In this document: positions 6,978 through 13,547 of the stretch, piece by piece
How the letters are laid out: each line of letters starts with the position of its first letter
Position numbering within the stretch: the stretch's first letter is position 1
From: Streptococcus sp.
Lineage (GTDB): Bacteria > Bacillota > Bacilli > Lactobacillales > Streptococcaceae
Assembly (NCBI GenBank): GCA_003521145.1
Contig: DOTL01000057.1
Location: forward strand, 1-34,135
DNA: 34,135 nucleotides
Direction of reading: 5' to 3'
Position numbers and translations under genes: made by a program
The notes under the pieces: generated by a model
What the model saw: the letters and a program-made list of their open reading frames with translations, nothing else
What the model was told of the DNA's origin: nothing
Databases searched by the model: none

Positions 6978-7010
6978 GAAAAAAGAAAGGTACCTCTGGG
7001 GCACCTTTCC
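6978..7010 (-). terminator. Terminator of the HAD phosphatase operon (minus strand)
   Basis: On the minus strand GGAAAGGTGCC pairs with GGTACCTTTC (7010-6985 span), followed by a run of six or more T (6984-6978). It converges with the PAP2 terminator. Confidence 0.7.
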
Positions 7011-7067
7011 TTTTGCTCTAAAATTCGAGTTGGCAATTAAAGGCTGTTCCCACCATTAGATATTGGC

Positions 7068-7877
7068 TTAGTTTAGGACATGTTCTGTAATAGCTTGAGC
7101 CACACCATGTTCATCATTTGAAGTCGTTACTAAGTTTGCTGTTTCCTTGACACCTTCAGGTGCATTGCCCATAGCAATTTCCAGGCCAGCTAGAGCCAGC
7201 ATAGGACTGTCGTTGAAGTTATCTCCGATTGTCATGACTTGTTCAAGAGGAAGGTCGTAATATTTGGCAACCTCGATGAGAGCGTGTTCCTTAGAAACAT
7301 GTTTTGCTGTGACCTCAAGGTAGTTATCTTTGGATAAGTAGAATGCTGTCTGTGTAAAATCCATGCTTAGGAGTTTTTGATGGAGGTCCTGAATAACTTC
7401 AGGCTCATCAATCAACAAAAGCTTGTGGATAGGAGGCTCTGAATCTGAGACCGTGTCTTGCAGCTCCTTAATAATAGAAGATTCACCCGTGATGCTTCCT
7501 TCCAACTGAGACCATTTGTCTAGTTTGTTGGTAATCCAGTCCTTGCCAGAGTAGATATTCACAGAGACACTTGGGTAATCTGTAGATAAGTAGTTAAGAA
7601 GTTCTTGAATCTCAGCTTTATCCACAGGGTGCTGGATGATAGTACGATTACCCTCAAGTACTAAGGCGCCGTTGTAATAGGCGATGGGATTGTCATGAAG
7701 TCCCAGTTTATGAGCAATTGGTTGCATCCCTAGTGGCGAACGGGCAGAAGCTAAAACAAAGGGAATATTTGCCTTTTCAAGCTCTGGCATTACCTCAATC
7801 AGTTTCTCATCCACCTGGTGGTTACTAGTAAGAATAGTGCCATCAATGTCACTGATAATCAAACGAATATTACTCAT
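7068..7877 (-). CDS. Cof-type HAD-IIB sugar/nucleotide phosphatase
   Basis: 269 residues, cytoplasmic. Motif I is IISDIDGTIL (D10 nucleophile, D12 acid/base); motif II is SAR near 47; the C2 cap occupies the middle; motif III/IV is VMTIGDNFNDSPML with the acidic pair that binds magnesium. The family dephosphorylates small phosphometabolites such as sugar phosphates or flavin precursors; the substrate cannot be inferred. The start at 7877 is chosen because AAAGGA lies 8 nt upstream; an ATG six codons earlier lacks a Shine-Dalgarno. The start overlaps the end of the broken DeoR regulator by 8 nt, so the pair was a translationally coupled operon. Confidence 0.88.
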   Translation of the reverse strand: MSNIRLIISDIDGTILTSNHQVDEKLIEVMPELEKANIPFVLASARSPLGMQPIAHKLGLHDNPIAYYNGALVLEGNRTIIQHPVDKAEIQELLNYLSTDYPSVSVNIYSGKDWITNKLDKWSQLEGSITGESSIIKELQDTVSDSEPPIHKLLLIDEPEVIQDLHQKLLSMDFTQTAFYLSKDNYLEVTAKHVSKEHALIEVAKYYDLPLEQVMTIGDNFNDSPMLALAGLEIAMGNAPEGVKETANLVTTSNDEHGVAQAITEHVLN

Positions 7878-8636
7878 AATCTCTATCCTTTCCATCGTAT
7901 AAAATCGTTACTTTATCTTTAAGAGCTTCGACCAAATCAGGATCAGGTTCTTTATCTGTAATCCAGTAGTCAAAGTCTTCAATCTTGTCCAAGATATATT
8001 TGGAGTGCTTTTCATATTTATCAGATTCAGCAATAAGTATCTTGGTTCTAGCAGCTTGCATGGCCAGTTGTTTGACAGCAACGTCCTCTTCATCTTCATA
8101 GCTGACCACTCCTTGATTGAGACTGCTGCTCCAAAGAAGGCTAAGTCAAATCGTAGATGTTGCAAGAGCTGGGCTTCGTGAAGCGAATAGTAGAAGCGGT
8201 TTTTACTGTAAAATCTTCCTCCCAAGAGATGAAAGTCGATTCCTTCTTTGCCACTTAGGACCAAGGCATTGTCCAAAGAGTGAGAGTAGACAGTGACCTT
8301 CTTAGTCAATTTTTGTGAAATTTCAAGCATCAAGGTAGAGAACATCGAAGAAGAGGAGAGACTGGTCTTTGACCAAGCTAAGCGCTAGGTCTGCCATTTT
8401 TTATTGTCTTCAGTGAGTTCTTTCTGACGTTCCTGGAAGCCAAGAACAGTGGTATTTTTTACTGGAAGAATGCCACCATGAGTACGCTGAGCCAGATTCC
8501 TCTGGCTGAGGTAGTCGAAATCTCTTCTGACGGTATCTTTGGAAAAACCTAATGCGTCAACCATTTCCTTGACAGATAGGTTTCCGCGCTCTTCCAAAAG
8601 TGTTAATATTTTCTCTAATCGTTGTTCCTGATACAT
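7870..8636 (-). pseudogene. DeoR-family transcriptional regulator, three frameshifts
   Basis: The N-terminal piece starts at 8636 (MYQEQRLEKILTLLEERGNL) and has the complete DeoR helix-turn-helix, including GFSKDTVRRDFDYLSQR and RTHGGILP. The frame is lost at a six-A run (8402-8397 on the minus strand); adding one A restores MADLALSLVKDQSLLFFD. It is lost again near 8345-8360, where the normal sequence would continue into MFSTLMLEISQKLTKKV, and again near 8110-8125 before VSYEDEEDVAVKQLAMQAAR. The last piece, containing ILIAESDKY, ends at 7870. Pieced together the protein is about 250 residues, normal for DeoR sensors of phosphorylated sugars. The HAD gene is the downstream partner and probably the former target. 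The 83-residue DNA-binding fragment could still be made. Confidence 0.88.
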
Positions 8637-8771
8637 GAGTCACCTTTTTTCTTATACTAGATAGCATCTTTTTGCTTTTTTGTTACATAAAAGCGCAAAA
8701 AAACTTAAAAAGAACGAAAAAGATGGAAAATAGACTCAGGTGAATTTGCCTTTTAAAGTTTCCTTATCATC

Positions 8772-8799
8772 TTTAAAAATCCTTCAAAAATGCTATAAT
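8772..8799 (+). promoter_or_regulatory. leuS promoter
   Basis: TTTAAA (8772-8777), a 16-nt spacer and extended -10 TGC TATAAT (8791-8799). The leader to the ATG is only about 23 nt, so there is no room for a T-box. The 190 bp between the DeoR remnant and leuS hold nothing else recognisable. Confidence 0.6.
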
Positions 8800-8828
8800 A
8801 GAAGCATTACGAATATTGGAGAGAAACC

Positions 8829-11330
8829 ATGAGTTTTTACAATCATAAAGAAATCGAGCCTAAGTGGCAAAAATACTGGGCCGATAATCACACTTTTAAG
8901 ACAGGAACAGACGCCTCAAAACCTAAGTTTTATGCGCTTGACATGTTTCCTTATCCATCTGGAGCGGGTCTTCACGTAGGACACCCAGAAGGCTATACAG
9001 CGACTGATATCCTCAGCCGTTTCAAACGTGCACAAGGTTACAACGTCCTTCACCCAATGGGATGGGATGCTTTTGGTTTGCCTGCAGAGCAATATGCTAT
9101 GGATACAGGGAATGACCCAGCGGAATTCACAGCAGAAAACATTGCTAACTTCAAACGCCAAATCAATGCGCTTGGATTCTCTTACGACTGGGACCGTGAA
9201 GTCAGTACGACAGATCCGAACTACTACAAGTGGACGCAGTGGATCTTCACTAAGCTTTACGAAAAAGGCTTGGCCTATGAAGCAGAAGTGCCAGTAAACT
9301 GGGTGGAAGAATTGGGAACAGCTATCGCCAACGAAGAAGTTCTTCCAGATGGAACATCTGAGCGTGGTGGCTATCCAGTTGTTCGTAAACCAATGCGCCA
9401 ATGGATGCTCAAAATCACTGCCTATGCTGAGCGCTTGCTCAATGACTTGGATGACCTTGACTGGCCAGAGTCTATCAAGGACATGCAACGCAACTGGATT
9501 GGTAAATCAACTGGTGCCAATGTCACTTTCAAAGTAAAAGGGATAGACAAGGAATTTACAGTCTTTACTACTCGTCCAGATACTCTTTTTGGTGCGACCT
9601 TCACTGTTTTGGCTCCTGAGCATGACTTGGTAGATGCCATTACAACATCTGAACAAGCTGAGGCTGTAGCTGACTACAAACACCAAGCCAGCCTTAAATC
9701 AGACTTGGCGCGTACAGACCTTGCCAAGGAAAAAACAGGGGTTTGGACTGGTGCTTATGCCATCAATCCTGTCAATGGTAAAGAAATCCCAATCTGGATT
9801 GCTGACTACGTTCTTGCTAGCTACGGAACTGGTGCTGTCATGGCCGTACCTGCCCACGATGAGCGTGACTGGGAATTTGCTAAACAGTTTGGACTTCCAA
9901 TCGTAGAAGTATTGGAAGGTGGAAACGTTGAAGAAGCTGCCTATACAGAAGACGGCCTTCACGTCAACTCTGACTTCTTGAACGGCCTCAACAAAGAAGA
10001 AGCGATTGCTAAAATTGTGTCTTGGTTGGAAGAAAAAGGCTTTGGTCAAGAAAAAATCACTTACCGTCTTCGTGACTGGCTCTTTAGCCGTCAACGTTAC
10101 TGGGGTGAACCAATCCCAATTATTCATTGGGAAGATGGAACTTTAACAGCTGTGCCAGAAAGTGAACTCCCACTTGTCTTGCCAGTAACCAAGGACATCC
10201 GCCCTTCAGGTACTGGTGAAAGCCCATTGGCTAACTTGACAGACTGGCTTGAAGTGACTCGTGAAGATGGCGTCAAAGGTCGTCGTGAGACGAATACCAT
10301 GCCACAATGGGCAGGTTCAAGCTGGTACTACCTCCGCTATATCGATCCACACAACACAGAGAAATTGGCTGACGAGGACCTCCTTAAACAATGGTTGCCA
10401 GTAGATATTTACGTGGGTGGTGCAGAACACGCCGTGCTCCACTTGCTTTACGCTCGTTTCTGGCACAAATTCCTCTATGACCTTGGTGTTGTACCTACTA
10501 AGGAGCCATTCCAAAAACTCTTTAACCAAGGAATGATTTTGGGAACAAGCTATCGTGATCACCGTGGGGCTCTTGTGGCGACTGACAAGGTTGAAAAACG
10601 TGATGGTTCATTCTTCCACATGGAAACAGGGGAAGAATTGGAGCAAGCACCGGCTAAGATGTCTAAATCCCTCAAGAACGTTGTCAATCCAGACGATGTG
10701 GTGGAACAATACGGTGCTGATACCCTTCGTGTCTATGAAATGTTCATGGGACCACTCGATGCTTCAATCGCTTGGTCTGAAGAAGGATTGGAAGGAAGCC
10801 GTAAATTCCTTGACCGTGTTTACCGTTTGATTACAAGTAAAGAAATCGTTGCGGAAAACAATGGCGCTCTTGACAAGGTTTATAACGAAACAGTTAAATC
10901 TGTCACTGAGCAAGTCGAGTCTATGAAATTCAACACAGCTATTGCTCAACTCATGGTCTTTGTCAATGCGGCCAACAAGGAAGATAAACTTTATGTGGAT
11001 TACGCCAAAGGCTTTATCCAATTAATCGCCCCATTTGCACCTCACTTGGCAGAAGAACTCTGGCAAACAGTCGCAGAAACAGGTGAGTCTATCTCTTATG
11101 TAGCTTGGCCAACATGGGACGAAAGTAAATTGGTTGAAGACGAAATCGAAATCGTCGTTCAAATCAAAGGTAAAGTCCGTGCCAAACTCAAGGTTGCGAA
11201 AGATCTTTCACGCGAAGAGTTACAAGAAGTCGCTCTGGCTGACGAAAAAGTCAAATCAGAGATTGATGGCAAGGAAATCGTGAAAGTAATTGCGGTACCG
11301 AACAAGCTTGTGAACATTGTTGTGAAATAA
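8829..11330 (+). CDS. leuS: Leucyl-tRNA synthetase
   Basis: 833 residues, cytoplasmic class I synthetase charging tRNA-Leu. The HIGH-type motif is HVGH (49-52, in YPSGAGLHVGHPEGY). The CP1 editing domain (about 220-400) includes TTRPDTLFGAT and AVPAHDERD with the aspartate that limits editing. The leucine-specific region and KMSKS (610-614) follow, then the anticodon-binding domain and the C-terminal tRNA-contact domain (VQIKGKVRAKLKV). Shine-Dalgarno GGAGAG lies 5 nt before the ATG. Length is standard for bacterial LeuRS. Codon use is strongly biased, as expected for a highly expressed gene, in contrast to the marR-hydrolase pair that follows. Confidence 0.98.
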   Translation: MSFYNHKEIEPKWQKYWADNHTFKTGTDASKPKFYALDMFPYPSGAGLHVGHPEGYTATDILSRFKRAQGYNVLHPMGWDAFGLPAEQYAMDTGNDPAEFTAENIANFKRQINALGFSYDWDREVSTTDPNYYKWTQWIFTKLYEKGLAYEAEVPVNWVEELGTAIANEEVLPDGTSERGGYPVVRKPMRQWMLKITAYAERLLNDLDDLDWPESIKDMQRNWIGKSTGANVTFKVKGIDKEFTVFTTRPDTLFGATFTVLAPEHDLVDAITTSEQAEAVADYKHQASLKSDLARTDLAKEKTGVWTGAYAINPVNGKEIPIWIADYVLASYGTGAVMAVPAHDERDWEFAKQFGLPIVEVLEGGNVEEAAYTEDGLHVNSDFLNGLNKEEAIAKIVSWLEEKGFGQEKITYRLRDWLFSRQRYWGEPIPIIHWEDGTLTAVPESELPLVLPVTKDIRPSGTGESPLANLTDWLEVTREDGVKGRRETNTMPQWAGSSWYYLRYIDPHNTEKLADEDLLKQWLPVDIYVGGAEHAVLHLLYARFWHKFLYDLGVVPTKEPFQKLFNQGMILGTSYRDHRGALVATDKVEKRDGSFFHMETGEELEQAPAKMSKSLKNVVNPDDVVEQYGADTLRVYEMFMGPLDASIAWSEEGLEGSRKFLDRVYRLITSKEIVAENNGALDKVYNETVKSVTEQVESMKFNTAIAQLMVFVNAANKEDKLYVDYAKGFIQLIAPFAPHLAEELWQTVAETGESISYVAWPTWDESKLVEDEIEIVVQIKGKVRAKLKVAKDLSREELQEVALADEKVKSEIDGKEIVKVIAVPNKLVNIVVK

Positions 11331-11357
11331 CCAATTTGTTTGCTGATTTGCAACCTT

Positions 11358-11378
11358 AAACAGTTCCCCAAACTGTTT
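11358..11378. repeat. Small inverted repeat after leuS
   Basis: AAACAGTT (11358-11365) and AACTGTTT (11371-11378) around CCCCA. It has no T-run, so it is probably an RNA 3'-end hairpin or a protein site; role unknown. Confidence 0.35.
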
Positions 11379-11421
11379 GAGCTAACTAAATTCCGTTTAT
11401 ATTGTTGTGGAATAAGAAATA

Positions 11422-11454
11422 AATCCTCTAGAGTTAGACTCTGGAGGATTTTGG
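11422..11454 (+). terminator. Terminator of leuS
   Basis: AATCCTCTAGAGT (11422-11434) pairs with ACTCTGGAGGATT (11438-11450), with a TAG loop and a short T-run. The stem is strong. Confidence 0.75.
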
Positions 11455-11460
11455 ATCTTC

Positions 11461-11489
11461 TTGACAAGAAAACGATATTTTGTTAATAT
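11461..11489 (+). promoter_or_regulatory. marR promoter
   Basis: Perfect -35 TTGACA (11461-11466), a 17-nt spacer ending in TGT and TAATAT (11484-11489). It is the best consensus promoter in the window and it overlaps a palindromic operator. Confidence 0.75.
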
Positions 11490-11498
11490 CGTTAACAA
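11471..11498. promoter_or_regulatory. MarR operator 1 (autoregulatory)
   Basis: Two overlapping palindromes: AACGATATT-N5-AATATCGTT (11471-11493) and TTGTTAA-N5-TTAACAA (11480-11498). The second recurs exactly, apart from its spacer, at 11993-12011. It covers the -10 and the transcription start, so bound repressor would block RNA polymerase. Confidence 0.7.
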
Positions 11499-11511
11499 AA
11501 AGAAGGAAACT

Positions 11512-11967
11512 ATGAATAAGAAAGAACTGCATAAGTTTAATAATCGTTTTAACAGCTTTGCCTTAGCCTTTGAACGGTTGAAAAAGAATCAGCATAGAAA
11601 TAGTATTGATAAATCAATCACTATTAATGAAGTCCATTTGATTGACCTGATAGGTCGGAATCAGCCTGTGAATCTAGTGAAATTATCTGAGTTACTTGAA
11701 GTATCAAGGAGCGCTATTACTCAGAGTGTTAGACGTTTAACCAAGAAAGACCTCGTTACTTTTGAATTTGCACAGGATAATGAAAAAAATAAATATCTGA
11801 GATTATCTGAAAAAGGAATTAAAGTTTTTAACATCCATAAAGAGCAGCAAGAACATATTGAAAAAGCCATCTTTTCAGTTTTAAGAAACTATAGTGAGGA
11901 GGACCTTCAAATGGTTATGAAACTGATGGATGATGTTGAACAGGTATGGCGAGAATTACCGTGGTAA
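11512..11967 (+). CDS. MarR-family transcriptional regulator
   Basis: 151 residues, cytoplasmic DNA-binding dimer. The winged helix covers about 40-105: LVKLSELLEVSRSAITQSVRRLTKKDLV (recognition helix SRSAITQSVRRL), then the wing with RLSEKG. Flanking helices (ends 1-35 and 110-151) form the dimer interface. The start at 11512 has AAGGA 5 nt upstream; a longer in-frame start at 11461 would lie inside the promoter and is rejected. The matching palindromes at its own promoter and before the following hydrolase gene argue that it represses both. The inducer is unknown; MarR proteins typically sense phenolics, lipids or oxidants. Confidence 0.9.
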   Translation: MNKKELHKFNNRFNSFALAFERLKKNQHRNSIDKSITINEVHLIDLIGRNQPVNLVKLSELLEVSRSAITQSVRRLTKKDLVTFEFAQDNEKNKYLRLSEKGIKVFNIHKEQQEHIEKAIFSVLRNYSEEDLQMVMKLMDDVEQVWRELPW

Positions 11968-11983
11968 AAGTCACGGTAATTTT
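11955..11983 (+). terminator. Weak terminator or attenuator at the end of marR
   Basis: ATTACCGTG (11955-11963) pairs perfectly with CACGGTAAT (11972-11980), followed by only three or four T. It includes the marR stop codon. Some readthrough into the hydrolase gene is likely. Confidence 0.5.
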
Positions 11984-11992
11984 AAAATCATA

Positions 11993-12011
11993 TTGTTAAT
12001 TATATTAACAA
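11993..12011. promoter_or_regulatory. MarR operator 2 upstream of the hydrolase gene
   Basis: TTGTTAA-TTATA-TTAACAA, with the same half-sites and 5-nt spacing as operator 1 at 11480-11498. It ends just before the Shine-Dalgarno. A -10-like TATATT (12001-12006) lies inside it, but no good -35 is visible. Confidence 0.65.
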
Positions 12012-12024
12012 AAAAGAGGAAGAT

Positions 12025-13257
12025 ATGAATATACAAATTGAACTTATCTCAAAGTCTGAGTTAGCAGACGAATCTTTTAATATTGTCATTAATGGCTTAA
12101 AACCAAGAGAAACATATCGAGTCGAGATGTACCTAACTGACTATTATTGTATCAATGCTCCCATGCGTTTAGCTCATGATGTTTTATGGAAATCAGCAGC
12201 GACTTTTGTATCAGATACGAATGGTATTATTGATATGTCACAAACTCCATCTTGTTCTGGCTCTTATGAAGGCATTTCAGCAATGGGACTATTTTTTAAT
12301 GCCAAGCCCTTGACCAATAAGAGAAAGAAACTTCCAAACTCTCTCTCTAAAATTCCCTTATTAGATCATTTTTTTGTGGGAATCAAAATTATGCAAGGAG
12401 ATACTGTCATTGCAGAGAGAACTTTCACAAGACATTACATGAGTTCGCAAATTAGTCATCAAGATATTTACGGGAAACATTTTCAAGGGAGACTCTTCTA
12501 TGATAAAAAGGCAATGAAAACACCAGCATTGATTATTGTGAGCGGTAGTGAAGGAAGGATTGAAAAGGCACAGAATATAGCTCAGCTTTTATCTTCTAGA
12601 GGTTATATTTGCCTAGCAGTTGCCTACTTTGGTTTAGAGGGGTTACCAAAACATTTGGAACGTACTCCTTTAGAGTGCCTTGTGGAAGCAAAGGATTATC
12701 TACGTCAGCATCCTCGAGTAGATAGTGAAAGAATTGGAATCTATGGACGGTCTAAGGGGGCAGAGTTGGTTTTAGCTGAGGAGAGCCTTTTTAATGACGT
12801 TCAATGTTTGGTACTAAATTCACCCTCTGATGTGGTGTATGAAGGGATAGAAGGGAAATGGAACTCTCATACTTCTTCTTGGACGCATTTGCAAAAAGAA
12901 CTTCCCTATCAAAAGTTTCGACTTAGAGATTATCTGTTCAGCAAACTTTTTAGAAAACCTATCCCTAAAGATTGCTCTGCTAGAATAGATATTGGTCAAA
13001 TGCATTCACCAATCTTGTTGCTCGGAAGTACTGTTGATGAAATATGGGATGCCTCGTCAGCAATTGATGATATTGTCTCACATTATAAAGGACACTACAT
13101 TACATTTAAAAAATATCATGAAACAGGTCACATGTTGACAGTGGCTTATCAACCAAATCACCGTTATCGAAAAGATTGGCGTTTATTGATGAAAGAGAGT
13201 AAGGACTCTTGGCTGGCTACGATTCATTTTTTTGATAGGCATTTGAAGAAGCAATAA
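12025..13257 (+). CDS. BAAT/acyl-CoA thioesterase-type alpha/beta hydrolase
   Basis: 410 residues. The N-terminal about 140 residues are an immunoglobulin-like acyl-CoA thioesterase/BAAT N-domain (GLKPRETYRVEMYLTD). The C-terminal about 250 residues form an alpha/beta-hydrolase of the BAAT C type: nucleophile S243 in GIYGRSKGAELVL, acid D338 or D342 in GSTVDEIWDAS, and H369 in HETGHM. In BAAT enzymes the nucleophile can be Cys or Ser; Ser favours hydrolysis over conjugation. The substrate may be an acyl-CoA or another acyl ester and is not known. No signal peptide, so cytoplasmic. Shine-Dalgarno AGAGGAAG. It pairs with the MarR gene and shares an operator with it. It is more AT-rich than leuS, so acquisition by transfer is possible. 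Confidence 0.85.
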   Translation: MNIQIELISKSELADESFNIVINGLKPRETYRVEMYLTDYYCINAPMRLAHDVLWKSAATFVSDTNGIIDMSQTPSCSGSYEGISAMGLFFNAKPLTNKRKKLPNSLSKIPLLDHFFVGIKIMQGDTVIAERTFTRHYMSSQISHQDIYGKHFQGRLFYDKKAMKTPALIIVSGSEGRIEKAQNIAQLLSSRGYICLAVAYFGLEGLPKHLERTPLECLVEAKDYLRQHPRVDSERIGIYGRSKGAELVLAEESLFNDVQCLVLNSPSDVVYEGIEGKWNSHTSSWTHLQKELPYQKFRLRDYLFSKLFRKPIPKDCSARIDIGQMHSPILLLGSTVDEIWDASSAIDDIVSHYKGHYITFKKYHETGHMLTVAYQPNHRYRKDWRLLMKESKDSWLATIHFFDRHLKKQ

Positions 13258-13273
13258 AAATAGCTTATAAATA

Positions 13274-13282
13274 TGCTATAAT
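13274..13282 (+). promoter_or_regulatory. Extended -10 promoter of the structured RNA
   Basis: TGC TATAAT (13274-13282) with no clear -35. The predicted start, around 13287-13290, coincides with the first paired element of the RNA below. Nearly the same string occurs at 13478-13486. Confidence 0.6.
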
Positions 13283-13286
13283 AGTC

Positions 13287-13400
13287 CCAACTAAGATAAA
13301 AACACAGTTCTGGTTGGTAGTCCAGACGTAGGCGAGCCTATCAGTAACCTAAGGATATGAATAGAAATAAAGGGTAGTCTCCTCAGGCTACTCTTTATTG
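13287..13400 (+). ncRNA. Candidate structured RNA/riboswitch upstream of the NAD-salvage operon
   Basis: Starting at the predicted transcription start, the sequence can fold as an H-type pseudoknot: CCAAC (13287-13291) pairs with GTTGG (13313-13317), which lies in the loop of a second stem, TCTGG (13309-13313) with CCAGA (13322-13326); one G is shared by both. A small hairpin, TAGGC (13329-13333) with GCCTA (13336-13340), follows, and a 12-bp hairpin closes the region at 13366-13399. AGCCT (13335-13339) could alternatively pair with AGGCT (13385-13389) of the last hairpin, giving a possible switch. Downstream are nicotinate phosphoribosyltransferase and NAD synthetase. Small pseudoknot riboswitches, including the NAD+-II (pnuC motif) class of streptococci, have this general layout; membership is not shown. 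It could instead be a free small RNA, because a second promoter follows. Confidence 0.45.
13366..13399 (+). terminator. 12-bp hairpin, possible terminator of the structured RNA
   Basis: AATAAAGGGTAG (13366-13377) pairs with CTACTCTTTATT (13388-13399), with one G-U pair. The T-rich right arm is inside the stem and only weakly continued, so termination would be inefficient. Confidence 0.5.
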
Positions 13401-13477
13401 TCAAAAAAAGCATTAGAAAAATAAGAAAATCCAAACAATAATTAACTTTCTGAAAAGTGGAGACAATTGCTCAAAAA

Positions 13478-13486
13478 TGCTATAAT
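13478..13486 (+). promoter_or_regulatory. Promoter of the NAD-salvage operon
   Basis: Extended -10 TGC TATAAT (13478-13486) with no clear -35, about 55 nt upstream of the gene start. It would allow expression independent of the upstream RNA. Confidence 0.6.
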
Positions 13487-13547
13487 AGTCAGCATATACA
13501 GGCTATTAATAACAAAAAAGAAGTACCTATTCGATTGGAGGAGTTCC

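Noticed and set aside
7870..8109. Independent 79-residue protein before the HAD gene
   Set aside because: Its sequence is the C-terminal part of a DeoR regulator whose other pieces lie just upstream in different frames.
8637..8828. T-box riboswitch upstream of leuS
   Set aside because: Only about 23 nt separate the predicted transcription start and the ATG, and neither a T-box core motif nor a terminator is present.
8827..11467. Several antisense reading frames of 70-190 codons inside leuS
   Set aside because: They are shadows of the strongly biased leuS codon usage, with no start signals or family marks.
11461..11511. 17-residue N-terminal extension of MarR
   Set aside because: It begins at the -35 box of the promoter, so it could not be translated from that transcript.
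13467..13547. Longer N-terminus of nicotinate phosphoribosyltransferase
   Set aside because: The extra 27 codons start upstream of the -10 box at 13481-13486 and lack a Shine-Dalgarno; GGAGGAG marks the ATG at 13548.
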